Shown here piece by piece: positions 7,817-15,804 of a stretch of 34,795 nt of DNA (its first letter is position 1; each line of letters begins with the position of its first letter). This DNA is from an uncultured Oscillospiraceae bacterium (GTDB lineage: Bacteria > Bacillota > Clostridia > Oscillospirales > Oscillospiraceae). Where the stretch lies: positions 1 through 34,795 of the forward strand of contig CANPXZ010000006.1 of NCBI GenBank assembly GCA_947587485.1. Direction: 5' to 3'. The translations under genes were made by a program, and so were the position numbers. Under the pieces are notes generated by a model. That model ran no database searches. It was not told the origin of the DNA and saw only the letters and a program-made list of their open reading frames with translations.

Positions 7817-8650
7817 TTACCAAATCGTCCTTCCGCCGTCCAGCACCACGGTCGCGCCTGTCATATAGGAGCTGGCATCAGAGAGCATATAGAGCACCGT
7901 GCCCACATACTCGTCCGGCCTGGACATCCTTCCCAGGGGGATCAGTTCAGAGATCTTTTGGATAAAGGCCGGGTCCTGCCCATTCTCGAGGCTGGCCGGA
8001 CAGAGGGTATTGACCCGTACGCCCTGCTTTGCCCAGTAGACAGCAAGGTACTTTGTGAGCCCCATGATCCCGTGCTTTACCACGGAGTAGGAAACCGGCT
8101 TGACGATCTGCTGCTCCTCCGGGATCCCCTCCTTGCGGTAGATGCTCTGGTTGGGCGCGATGATGCCGTAGTCAGAGGAGATGTTGATGATGACGCCTTT
8201 CCCTTGCTCGACCATTTGCTGGCCAAATACCTGCGCACACAACAGCGAGCCGGTAAGGCCGACGGCTATGTCGTCATTCCACATATCCACAGGAAAGTTG
8301 TGAAACTGTAACCCCCCCCCGAGGTTCTTTGAGCCTCCCTCCACTTTTGGATTGTTGGCGGCGTTGTTGATAAGTCCGTCTATGTGCCCGTATTTTTCAA
8401 GCAGTGCATCCCGGACCTGGCAAAGGGCATCCTTGCTTGTGATATCCGTGACAAATGTCTCGATCCGAGCGCTGGGATACGCCTTTTCCAGGTCCGCCTT
8501 GGTCCGCTCCATGCCGTCGGGGAATATATCGAGCAATACCGCCACGCCGTCGCCGGAAAGGATGGCCTCAGCGTGCTTCTTCCCCAGCAGCCCTCCGCCG
8601 CCGGTAACGACGCATACATTGTCCTGAATGGAAAAAAGTTCGTTATTCAT
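7817..8650 (-). CDS. SDR oxidoreductase, PtmA-like
   Basis: Classical short-chain dehydrogenase: cofactor loop TGGGGLLG at residues about 14-21, NNAA motif, and catalytic Ser...YSVVKHG with Tyr and Lys in place. The C-terminus SSYMTGATVVLDGG is typical. The overall pattern (GLLG loop, KHGIMGLTKYLAVYWA) resembles PtmA-type SDRs of legionaminic-acid/flagellin modification loci, whose exact reaction I cannot fix from sequence. The ATG at 8650 is chosen because GGAGGTG lies just upstream. The gene contains a G9 tract (8312-8320) coding Gly-Gly-Gly in the current, full-length frame; loss or gain of one G would truncate the protein soon after, so it may be phase-variable. It sits between the sialidase and a radical SAM gene. 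Confidence 0.88.
   Translation of the reverse strand: MNNELFSIQDNVCVVTGGGGLLGKKHAEAILSGDGVAVLLDIFPDGMERTKADLEKAYPSARIETFVTDITSKDALCQVRDALLEKYGHIDGLINNAANNPKVEGGSKNLGGGLQFHNFPVDMWNDDIAVGLTGSLLCAQVFGQQMVEQGKGVIINISSDYGIIAPNQSIYRKEGIPEEQQIVKPVSYSVVKHGIMGLTKYLAVYWAKQGVRVNTLCPASLENGQDPAFIQKISELIPLGRMSRPDEYVGTVLYMLSDASSYMTGATVVLDGGRTIW
8312..8320 (-). repeat. G9 homopolymer tract inside the SDR gene
   Basis: Nine C on the plus strand (nine G in the gene) read as GGG GGG GGG, giving Asn-Leu-Gly-Gly-Gly-Leu. With eight G the frame stops about 17 codons later, before the catalytic Tyr. This is a candidate on/off contingency site, currently in frame. Confidence 0.8.
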
Positions 8651-8742
8651 TTCTGCACCTCCGATGTATTTTGACCGTCGTATCAGCAAGCCGACCGGCA
8701 GTTCATCATATCTTTTACGAGGTGCAGAAAACAGTTCAACGG

Positions 8743-9723
8743 TCAGAAGGCTTTATAACAGTCTCCCATCAGCTTCATATCGCACTGATCTACGCACTTG
8801 ATCCTGTCCTTTGCGAACAGATGCTGATAGCGGAACGTCCGGTATGTATCTCCATTCCATATGTCCCGCAGCGACTGTTTTGTCGTGTCTCCTAAGACGA
8901 TCTCGTTATTGAAGTCCTCCATGCACATAGTGGCTTCACCATTGGATTTGACCGTCATAGTCATCCACGGATGCTTGCATATCTCAGACCAGTGTATGGA
9001 CTTGGTCCCGTGAAAGTCCTTTCTGTACCACTGGCAATCCTCACTCTTAAGGTAAATGTAAACATCCAGGTCCTTAAAGGCGTCCAGAAGCTTATCGAAG
9101 TCCTCTTTCTGGTGCGTACGGTTCAAGTCGAGCATCGTGATAACAATCGTCGTGGACAAACCGTACTTCTTTTTATGTTCGAGGACAGCCATGATCTTTT
9201 CATAACTCTGGCTGAAATTGGACGCCTGACCGCGGATCCTTTTGTGCTCCTCGTCATCAACGCTCTCAATCGAGTATTTGATATAATCCAAACCGTTGTC
9301 CAGCATCTCATACGTCCTGTTCAGATCGATGTTTGCCGGATTACAGCTGAAATAGGAATAAAACCCCCTGTCGTGCAGGATCTTTACGTATTCCCCCATA
9401 TGAACGTCCAGCAATGGGTCTCCATAGCCATGGAGCTGGATGACCTTTGGGATGACGTAGAGGAAAAAGTGATTCTCACTCATCTCATCCTCATAAATAC
9501 CATACGTTTCCTCACAGAACGTCTTCCAGCGCTCCCATTCTTCCGCCGTGTGCGGACGGATCTGATCGACAACATTCAAAAACGTCTCGCGGCTGATGTC
9601 CTCGTTTTTTCGGGTCATCATGGTTGTCCGGGGGCACATTTTGCACCGCATATTACAGCGATTTGTTGTTTCGATGTTATAAATGACCGGGTCCTTACTG
9701 CGTATAGACTCCAGCCGCTCCAT
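8743..9723 (-). CDS. Radical SAM/SPASM enzyme, start governed by (GA)14 repeat
   Basis: 326 residues from ATG 9723. The radical SAM cluster motif CNMRCKMC is at residues 23-30, and a Cys-rich SPASM-like C-terminus (EICKHPW, MCMED, CVDQCDMKLMGDC) can hold auxiliary FeS clusters. Such enzymes modify peptides, sugars or cofactors by radical chemistry; the substrate here is unknown. ATG 9723 has no convincing ribosome binding site. A better start is ATG 9821, behind AAAGGAG, which reads 17 residues into the (GA) repeat; with 14 repeats that frame ends at TGA 9725-9723, overlapping ATG 9723 as TGATG. With 13 or 16 repeats the leader fuses in frame to give an extended protein. So the current state is either off or dependent on reinitiation. 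It is downstream of the Gfo/Idh gene. Confidence 0.88.
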   Translation of the reverse strand: MERLESIRSKDPVIYNIETTNRCNMRCKMCPRTTMMTRKNEDISRETFLNVVDQIRPHTAEEWERWKTFCEETYGIYEDEMSENHFFLYVIPKVIQLHGYGDPLLDVHMGEYVKILHDRGFYSYFSCNPANIDLNRTYEMLDNGLDYIKYSIESVDDEEHKRIRGQASNFSQSYEKIMAVLEHKKKYGLSTTIVITMLDLNRTHQKEDFDKLLDAFKDLDVYIYLKSEDCQWYRKDFHGTKSIHWSEICKHPWMTMTVKSNGEATMCMEDFNNEIVLGDTTKQSLRDIWNGDTYRTFRYQHLFAKDRIKCVDQCDMKLMGDCYKAF

Positions 9724-9739
9724 CAGCTCATCGGCCGGC

Positions 9740-9770
<31 letters not shown>

Positions 9771-9820
9771 CAATTCCTGTATCAGCCCATGGAAAGCAAT
9801 ATAAAAGTTGATGTCTAACA

Positions 9821-9837
9821 TGGTGTTTCTCTCCTTT
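9821..9837 (-). promoter_or_regulatory. Ribosome binding site and leader ATG for the repeat-controlled gene
   Basis: AAAGGAG (plus-strand 9831-9837) lies 9 bases before ATG 9821-9819. It is the only strong initiation site near the radical SAM gene and decides that the (GA) repeat is translated. Confidence 0.75.
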
Positions 9838-9841
9838 AAAC

Positions 9842-9862
9842 TTAATATAGTTAATATAGTTA
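9842..9862 (-). repeat. Tandem 9-mer TTAATATAG, 2.3 copies
   Basis: TTAATATAG at 9842-9850 and again at 9851-9859, followed by TTA, which is the stop codon of the upstream Gfo/Idh gene. On the minus strand it gives two TATATT elements that could act as -10 boxes just before the ribosome binding site of the repeat-controlled gene. A weak TTTACA lies upstream at non-ideal spacing. Confidence 0.5.
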
Positions 9863-10909
9863 TCTTCTGGATAAAAATGTAAAGTCTACCAGCCGCTGCT
9901 CTTGTGCCGCTCTCTTGGCCGCGCAGGCCATGCGCAGGCTCACAGCGCCATCTTCCAGCGTCAGCATCTCCTGGCGCCGGCTCTGGACGCAGGTCAGAAA
10001 TGCTTTCATTTCGTCTACGAACATCTGGTTGCGCTCAAAGCCGGGGAACTCTTCCCGCTCCACCTTATCTCCCCGCGCCACGGTCACGGTCGCCGCCAGC
10101 AGGTCGGCCTCCACCCAGCCGTTCTCAAAGACTACGCGGCAAAACCGGCGCGGTGGGTATTGGAAGAAATCGGCGTGCGCGCTGACAGGAAACGCGCCAA
10201 GCGGCCCATTCATCCAATAGACTGCCTCGCAGTAGTCCTCCACGCTGATGTCAAGACCGCTGTTCTTACCGCAAAACGCCGTGACCGCCTTCGGCTCCCC
10301 GAATATCCACTGCAGGTAATCCAGCTCATGGATCTGCTGGTTCATGATCACGCCGCCGCCCTGGTCCTTTCTGGCCATGTATGTGTCGGCATAATTCTCA
10401 TAGCTGTGCATCGTGGTCAGCCGCTCACCTATCTCCGAACGCGCAGATATGATAGGGCCCATCATCTGGGACTGTACAAGCTCCTTCATTCTCCGCAGGC
10501 ATGGATGAAACCTGTTCTGAAACCCGACGAATACGATGCGTTCGCTGTCCTTCGCCGCCTGCATCAGCTCATCCACACCCGACAGGTCATAGGATATTGG
10601 CTTTTCAAGAAACACGTCGCATCCGGCCCGAACAGCCTTCAGCGCACAGGGAATATGCTGGCTCGTGATATTCGTCACATAGGCGATGTCCGGCTTCTGG
10701 GCCAATGCCTCATCCAGATCCGAAAAACTGCGGATGGAGAACTCTTCCTCCAGACAGACGCCCTCCCGGATCCGCATCGTATCGGAAAACGTGCGCTGCA
10801 GGCCCCGGACGCGGTACGCCAGAAATTCCGCTTCGTCGCCCAGGTACGCGCTCAGATTGCGCAGATGGCGCTGGCCTATGCTTCCCAGGCCGATCATCAG
10901 TATCTTCAC
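9860..10909 (-). CDS. Gfo/Idh/MocA-family oxidoreductase
   Basis: 349 residues. The N-terminal Rossmann motif GLGSIGQRHLRNL, the mid-domain EKPIS motif (the conserved Lys of the family) and the C-terminal sheet domain are intact. Enzymes of this family oxidise or reduce sugar hydroxyls with NAD(P). It overlaps neuA by 4 bases (ATGA), so it belongs to the neuB-phosphatase-neuA block. Homologous oxidoreductases often sit beside neuA/ptmB-type genes in nonulosonic acid loci, where their reaction is poorly known. I infer a tailoring step on the sugar or its precursor. Confidence 0.88.
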   Translation of the reverse strand: MKILMIGLGSIGQRHLRNLSAYLGDEAEFLAYRVRGLQRTFSDTMRIREGVCLEEEFSIRSFSDLDEALAQKPDIAYVTNITSQHIPCALKAVRAGCDVFLEKPISYDLSGVDELMQAAKDSERIVFVGFQNRFHPCLRRMKELVQSQMMGPIISARSEIGERLTTMHSYENYADTYMARKDQGGGVIMNQQIHELDYLQWIFGEPKAVTAFCGKNSGLDISVEDYCEAVYWMNGPLGAFPVSAHADFFQYPPRRFCRVVFENGWVEADLLAATVTVARGDKVEREEFPGFERNQMFVDEMKAFLTCVQSRRQEMLTLEDGAVSLRMACAAKRAAQEQRLVDFTFLSRR

Positions 10910-11670
10910 ATCGATCCCCCTGTGTTCTCACACTGCTCCAGGTACCGCATGATCCTGTTGTCCGATCCACCGATCACACCCGCAGCCTCTTCGAACTCCC
11001 GCTGGGTATCGATATCGACTGTATCCGGCACCTCAAACCCGATCATGCGTTCACCATGCAGAAGCTGATGCTCAACGATATATTTGGTCTTCAGCACATC
11101 GACATAACCGTCCGGGATATACATGGCCGGGAAGCCCTGGCGCGGCCCGTTTGCCTCATCCAATGTGATGCCATTAAAGGTCTGGTAGTACCCATCCTCT
11201 GACCTCCAAAACCATTTGAATGGGCATACATCTGTCTTATGGGCAGAGCGCAGCGAGTCCGCAGTCGGGTCCGCCGTCATCTGTTCTATGGCGTTTTGGA
11301 TCACCTTTATATCCCTCAGTGGGGCTGTAGGACGCAGATGCACCCAGAATTCCGGCAGCTTGTCCTCGTGTTCATCCAGCCATGATATAGCGTGAAGCAT
11401 GAACTCAAGATCCGTTGCCATATTTCCGGACAGTTCCGCAGGGCGCAGAAAAGGTACATCCGCTCCATATCGCCGCGCGATCTGCGCGTACTGCTCCGAG
11501 TCGGTGGAAAGGATGACCCGCTGTATGCCCGGCGTCAGCTTCCCGGCCGCGATGCTGTACGCCATGAGCGGGTGCCCCGCCAAAGGTTTTATGTTCTTAT
11601 TCTTCACACCTGTGGACCCGGACCGAGCCGGCACGATAGCGTAGACCAGACCTTTTTGGATCGGTTTCAT
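10906..11670 (-). CDS. neuA: CMP-nonulosonate cytidylyltransferase (NeuA/PtmB type)
   Basis: 254 residues, cytidylyltransferase fold. The N-terminal signature AIVPARSGSTGVKNKNIKPL contains the nucleotide-binding loop and the KN(I) motif typical of CMP-sialate, CMP-legionaminate and CMP-pseudaminate synthetases. HLRPTAPLRD and the late FEVPDTVDIDT motif also match. The enzyme activates a nine-carbon 2-keto sugar with CTP for use by sialyltransferase-type enzymes. The ATG at 11670 is chosen because it overlaps the stop of the phosphatase gene as ATGA and has GGGAG upstream. Which sugar it activates (sialic, KDN or legionaminic) cannot be decided here. Confidence 0.9.
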   Translation of the reverse strand: MKPIQKGLVYAIVPARSGSTGVKNKNIKPLAGHPLMAYSIAAGKLTPGIQRVILSTDSEQYAQIARRYGADVPFLRPAELSGNMATDLEFMLHAISWLDEHEDKLPEFWVHLRPTAPLRDIKVIQNAIEQMTADPTADSLRSAHKTDVCPFKWFWRSEDGYYQTFNGITLDEANGPRQGFPAMYIPDGYVDVLKTKYIVEHQLLHGERMIGFEVPDTVDIDTQREFEEAAGVIGGSDNRIMRYLEQCENTGGSM

Positions 11671-12152
11671 TTCCCAGCGCTCCCTCGTCCGTTCAAAATC
11701 TCCCGGCAAAGCTCCCGGATCACGCCGGCTCCGCCGTTTTTCTCAGAGATCCAGCCGCTTACCGCCAGTACCTCCGGTTCCGCATCCTTTGGACAGCCGC
11801 AAGCGCCCACGGCCTTCATGGCCTCCAGATCGTTGACGTCATTGCCGATGAACATCGTCTCCTGCAATGAAATGCCATTTTGCCCGCAATATTCCTGCAC
11901 CGCCTGCCGCTTATCCTTCACCGTGTGAAGTACATCGATATTCAGCTTTCGCGCCCGGTGCTCAACAATGGGATTGACTTCTGTGGAAATGATCACCTGT
12001 CGGATCCCGGCTTCTCTGAGCAGCCGTATGCCCGTGCCGTCGCCCCGGTTGAAAACCGCTGATTCTTCCCCCGTTTCGGACACGATGACCCGGTTATCCG
12101 TCAGTACCCCATCACAGTCATATATGAGCAGATCAATATGTGAAAAGTCCAT
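11667..12152 (-). CDS. KdsC-type HAD phosphatase (nonulosonate-9-phosphate phosphatase candidate)
   Basis: About 162 residues, a HAD phosphatase without a cap domain, as in KdsC. Motif I is YDCDGVLTD; motif III/IV is GNDVNDLEAM. In Bacteroides and in animals, sialic acid or KDN made as the 9-phosphate is freed by a phosphatase of this kind, encoded between the synthase and the cytidylyltransferase. The same order is seen here: neuB, this gene, neuA. This suggests the 9-phosphate route (inference). The ATG at 12152 is used; a TTG at 12161 overlaps the neuB stop and is an alternative. Confidence 0.85.
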   Translation of the reverse strand: MDFSHIDLLIYDCDGVLTDNRVIVSETGEESAVFNRGDGTGIRLLREAGIRQVIISTEVNPIVEHRARKLNIDVLHTVKDKRQAVQEYCGQNGISLQETMFIGNDVNDLEAMKAVGACGCPKDAEPEVLAVSGWISEKNGGAGVIRELCREILNGRGSAGK

Positions 12153-12157
12153 ATATC

Positions 12158-13027
12158 TCAATGCTTGCGATATTTCAGCTTGTCCCTCTGCACCTGTTCG
12201 ATGGGAAGGATCTCAGAGGATTTGTATGTAAGTGAATCATGGACGGCGTTCAGATCCCGCACGAGCTGCCGGATACCATCCGGCTCCAGGGACGCCGCGT
12301 GGTCTGTCCCCTTCCAGGTGCGGTCAAGGGTATAATGCCGCTCAATAACACTGGCACCCAGGGTATACGCCGCGACATCCACCGCGATCCCCAGATGGTG
12401 GCCCGAAAAGCCGATCGCCTTTACCCGGTCCTCATACATCTCCCGCATGCGGTTTATCTCCAGAAGGCATATGTCCTCATAGGGCACCGGATACCCGGAG
12501 GTACAGTTGAACAGTACCAGGTCTTTCTCGCGCCCATTCCGCTCAAACAGCTGTACGATCTGCTCCTCCTCCTTGTGGCTCGTCATGCCAAAAGAGAGCT
12601 GGATCTCGCCCTCATAGTTGTCGCAGAGCCATTGCAGCATCTCGAAATGCGTGTTGCAGGCTGATGGGATCTTGATATATTGGGGTTTAAGAGACGCGAT
12701 CTCCTTTGCGCTCGTCATGTCCCAGACGGACGTTGCATAGGTGATGCCCGCCTCCTCGCACCACGCTTTGAGCTGTGCGTGCTGCTCAACAGTGAACTCC
12801 AGAAACTCGCGGTGTTCCCCATATGTCTTTCCATAGGAATTGACGGGATTCGGATGCGGCGCGTTGTACTGCTCCGGCGTCAAGAGCTCTTTGGGGCAGC
12901 GCTTCTGGAACTTGATCGCATCTGCTTTGCAGTAACATGCGGCAACGTAAATGAGTTCTTTCGCGATCTCCATGCTGCCCATGTGGTTGCAGCCCGCTTC
13001 CGCGATGATATAAGGCTTTCTGTACAT
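12158..13027 (-). CDS. neuB: Nonulosonate (sialic acid-type) synthase NeuB
   Basis: 289 residues from the ATG at 13027, which is preceded by a perfect AGAGGAGG. The start YIIAEAGCNHMGSMEIAKEL and IKFQKR motifs are those of the NeuB barrel, which condenses PEP with a six-carbon amino sugar. GFSGHHLGIAVDVAAYTLGA and the ERHYTLDR motif with GTDHAASLEP are also present. The family's usual C-terminal SAF (antifreeze-like) domain of about 60 residues is missing; the protein ends near YKSSEILPIEQ. Some NeuB relatives that use phosphorylated substrates lack it. With the adjoining phosphatase this supports a 9-phosphate product. Confidence 0.92.
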   Translation of the reverse strand: MYRKPYIIAEAGCNHMGSMEIAKELIYVAACYCKADAIKFQKRCPKELLTPEQYNAPHPNPVNSYGKTYGEHREFLEFTVEQHAQLKAWCEEAGITYATSVWDMTSAKEIASLKPQYIKIPSACNTHFEMLQWLCDNYEGEIQLSFGMTSHKEEEQIVQLFERNGREKDLVLFNCTSGYPVPYEDICLLEINRMREMYEDRVKAIGFSGHHLGIAVDVAAYTLGASVIERHYTLDRTWKGTDHAASLEPDGIRQLVRDLNAVHDSLTYKSSEILPIEQVQRDKLKYRKH

Positions 13028-13067
13028 AAAATTCCTCCTCTGTACGATCTCAAACGTATTCATTCAG

Positions 13068-14483
13068 TTAAACATCGTCACTCGGCTGGATCATCTCTTT
13101 GCGTCGCTTTCTTTTGGCGACAGTACTTTCAAGTGCAACAACACAGAAGCACATGAAAAGTTCAGGTATGATCATATTCAACCCTTTAAATACAGAATCT
13201 CGAGGCGAGAAAATGAATTGTCGAAGCATCGTAAATGATATAACATATGAAAACAAACTCTTGTATGCAATCTTTTCAACATAGAAGACAAGCAGTGTTA
13301 TGAGAATGGCAGCTATTAAGACAAAAAGTAAATTACCACCGAACGAATCATAGACTTCAGCTACGATAGAGGAGCCGATGCCGCCGCCGTTTAAAAAACT
13401 ATTTCGATTCAAAAGATATGACAAATGATGCCCAAGATAATTTCCTTGTGTAATATCTTCTATCGTCTGTCCAGGGGGGAGCTTCAAAAAGATGTCAGTG
13501 AAATAACCAAATAAAAATGGAATCCTATTTGTAAATTTCTTGCCTAATCGGATGGTATTCGACACGACCGAAATAGAAACACCTTGTCTTTGTAATAATT
13601 CAAGATAAATATTATCTTCATACAGAGCCTTCAACCCGTTACCACTTCTGAAACTACCGATAATAGTTATAACAAATGGTATCAACAAAACCAGCAATAC
13701 TATTTTCCAGTTAGTAAACTTGATCTCAGAATAATAATGTGACCAAAAATAAATGGTATATAATATCAATACAAGTGCAAACGCACGCGGTCCCTCAAAC
13801 ATTCTGACTATAGCAGAAAGTATATATAACGAGAAATAGAATTTGATGGATTTTACATCTCTATGATAATATGTCATCAGAAGGAAAAAACCTTCAAACA
13901 ATGTTGTCGCGCCAGTCAAAATCACAGGAAAATTTAAATTGGCGCCGTTAAACATGGATAGATACCCGTGTGACTGTACATACCGAATTATATAAATGTA
14001 TTTGATTAGGCACATAAAGAAGAAAATATAGAACGCCATATTATATGCATGATCAAAATATGGAGTTATAACTTTTCGCTTGAAATATCTCTCCTCACAT
14101 CTTTTGTCGCCACAATAAAATAGCCATGCATAAGATGTTCCAATCAGAAATACCGTTAAAACATTCAGAGTACGAAGCGCTAACTCAGGACTCATGTAGT
14201 TGACCTGCATATACTCACAGAGACGAAAATCGGAATAACCAAAGATAGTCAAAAAAACTCTTGATAAGAGAAAGAAAAAATATGTAAACAGGAACAACTG
14301 ATACAGCGATAAATTCCTATGCTTCAGCGTAAGAATCACGATCCATATGAAAGTGATCGCAAGCAAATACATGCTGACCCTGTAATCACTGATCGCGTTC
14401 AGCAGCATCAATGAAGATACAAGAACTGCATATATCAGATAGAGCATTTCTGAAATTCTAAGTCTGGTTTTGAACTGCAACAT
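13068..14483 (-). CDS. wzy: Oligosaccharide repeat-unit polymerase (Wzy)
   Basis: 471 residues with about 11-12 membrane helices and a long loop containing FRSGNGLKALYEDN and the motif ITQGNYLGHHLSYLLN in the C-terminal half. It resembles O-antigen polysaccharide polymerases of the Wzy type that join repeat units at the outer face of the membrane. It is clearly more AT-rich than neuB and the LuxC block, which suggests a separate origin. It lies 12 bases after the transferase gene and 40 bases before neuB. Together with the Wzx flippase it defines the export route. Confidence 0.85.
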   Translation of the reverse strand: MLQFKTRLRISEMLYLIYAVLVSSLMLLNAISDYRVSMYLLAITFIWIVILTLKHRNLSLYQLFLFTYFFFLLSRVFLTIFGYSDFRLCEYMQVNYMSPELALRTLNVLTVFLIGTSYAWLFYCGDKRCEERYFKRKVITPYFDHAYNMAFYIFFFMCLIKYIYIIRYVQSHGYLSMFNGANLNFPVILTGATTLFEGFFLLMTYYHRDVKSIKFYFSLYILSAIVRMFEGPRAFALVLILYTIYFWSHYYSEIKFTNWKIVLLVLLIPFVITIIGSFRSGNGLKALYEDNIYLELLQRQGVSISVVSNTIRLGKKFTNRIPFLFGYFTDIFLKLPPGQTIEDITQGNYLGHHLSYLLNRNSFLNGGGIGSSIVAEVYDSFGGNLLFVLIAAILITLLVFYVEKIAYKSLFSYVISFTMLRQFIFSPRDSVFKGLNMIIPELFMCFCVVALESTVAKRKRRKEMIQPSDDV

Positions 14484-14494
14484 ATACTTAATCC

Positions 14495-15748
14495 TTAAAA
14501 TATATAATTAAAAATGCAAGTTAAAGCCTCTTTATACTCCCCCATCGTCTGAGGAATAAAGACTCTTTCAGGATCACGGTACAGCCGTTTGATCTTTTCT
14601 GCGGCATTCCGCATCGACGTATAATCGGTTGCTTTTTCCTTATCCAGCAAAAGTTCATACAAAAAGATGAGACTGGGCTCCTTGTCGAACAACAGCTTGG
14701 GAAACACCTGTGCTGTCGAGCCGGCAGAGATAAGTATATTCTCGTCAGTGATCTGCTCCGCGCATTCCAGCTCCCACATATTGTTGACCGTGTCGATGCT
14801 GCAGCCTGAATAATTCTCCGCGCTGTGCCTCGGATGTATGCGCACGAGCAGGTCTTTATCCGCCTCTTGGAGCAGGCGCAGCACTTCCTGCTCCCTGTCA
14901 AACAAATGCCTCTCTTGCAGATTCAGTGGCTGCGACAAATACACCGTCCTGTGCGTCCGATACAACTCATTATCCTGATACTGGAACACATACTTCAGGG
15001 CCTCTCTCACCAAACCGGAAATCTTAGGCAAGCTGCAGATCTGATAATTCACGTTCCCCTCATAAAAGTCCGGTCGGTTCAAATAAAGTCTTTCCGGTGA
15101 TTGCAGCAGTTTCCCGTGAAATAAGATCGCATCAACAGCTCTTATGCGAGGTGTCATATGGTCAAGAAACATATTTCCGGTATAGCTCCCGAGGCCGTCA
15201 TCGAACCCAATGAACTTATCATAGCTGAAAGCGCGCTTTATACATAAAAAAGTAAGTGTCAAATACGATGCACAAATGCAACTGTATGGCCTATCAAAAG
15301 AAATCGTAGGAAAAGAATGTCGTTTCAGCGCAAATCGTGGGAAACGAAAGTCCATTACACTACATAATTTGCCAGGCAGAGAAGACTTGACAGATTTTTG
15401 TGTTTCCGGTATAAGCGCTGTTATATAAATATTCCGGAAAATTTTAAGATCTTGCAATTTTTCCGCCGCGCTGCATGCATTTTGAAGTTGTGCTGTAAGA
15501 TAAATATCTGAAGTATCCTTACTGCCCATTACATCGTTCATTACAAAATTAACGACATTGAAAACTTGCAGCGGCGAAGCACACACAAAAGCAAAGGTCT
15601 GTTCGCTCTGTAGATCATCCGGTTTTTTTGTCTGCTTACTCGATTCGTTACCGGAACTAAACCAGTGTTTTGCTTCGCGCCTGTTCTTGGCGTCACTGAG
15701 CGGCATGAGTATCGCCCGTATCAGCGGAATATCTCTCAGCCGCTTCAT
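14495..15748 (-). CDS. Sialyltransferase-like glycosyltransferase (GT52-like), copy 2
   Basis: 417 residues. After an N-terminal extension of 50 residues the domain begins FAFVCASPLQVFNVVNFVMN. It has the pair of motifs seen in bacterial sialyltransferases of families GT52 and the polysialyltransferases: D/E-D-G (FDDGLGSY, residues 183-185) and HP (RIHPRHS, about 305-306), plus the ISAGSTAQ serine motif. These bind CMP-sialate. It is the paralogue of the gene just upstream (15805-16947): a 341-bp stretch is almost identical while the 5' half differs, so acceptor use may differ. The ATG at 15748 directly follows a TGA that the upstream gene would use if its G tract gained one base. Confidence 0.8.
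   Translation of the reverse strand: MKRLRDIPLIRAILMPLSDAKNRREAKHWFSSGNESSKQTKKPDDLQSEQTFAFVCASPLQVFNVVNFVMNDVMGSKDTSDIYLTAQLQNACSAAEKLQDLKIFRNIYITALIPETQKSVKSSLPGKLCSVMDFRFPRFALKRHSFPTISFDRPYSCICASYLTLTFLCIKRAFSYDKFIGFDDGLGSYTGNMFLDHMTPRIRAVDAILFHGKLLQSPERLYLNRPDFYEGNVNYQICSLPKISGLVREALKYVFQYQDNELYRTHRTVYLSQPLNLQERHLFDREQEVLRLLQEADKDLLVRIHPRHSAENYSGCSIDTVNNMWELECAEQITDENILISAGSTAQVFPKLLFDKEPSLIFLYELLLDKEKATDYTSMRNAAEKIKRLYRDPERVFIPQTMGEYKEALTCIFNYIF
14655..14995 (-). repeat. 341-bp near-identical duplication, copy A
   Basis: Compared by eye with 16013-16353, this stretch shows 7 mismatches in 341 positions and no gaps. It codes for the HP-motif half of the transferase. A second short identity of 59 bp (15518-15576 against 16858-16916, 2 mismatches) codes for the PLQVFNVV start. 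The intervening sequence is clearly diverged. Confidence 0.9.
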
Positions 15749-15804
15749 TCACGCCACCCCCCTAAGCGCAGGCAGCGTGCAGGAGGCAATGGCGCGAACC
15801 GCTA

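Noticed and set aside
13475-13480. G6/C6 runs (for example near 13475, 15757, 16472, 20262) as further contingency tracts
   Set aside because: Six bases is too short to expect frequent slippage and is common by chance in this composition.
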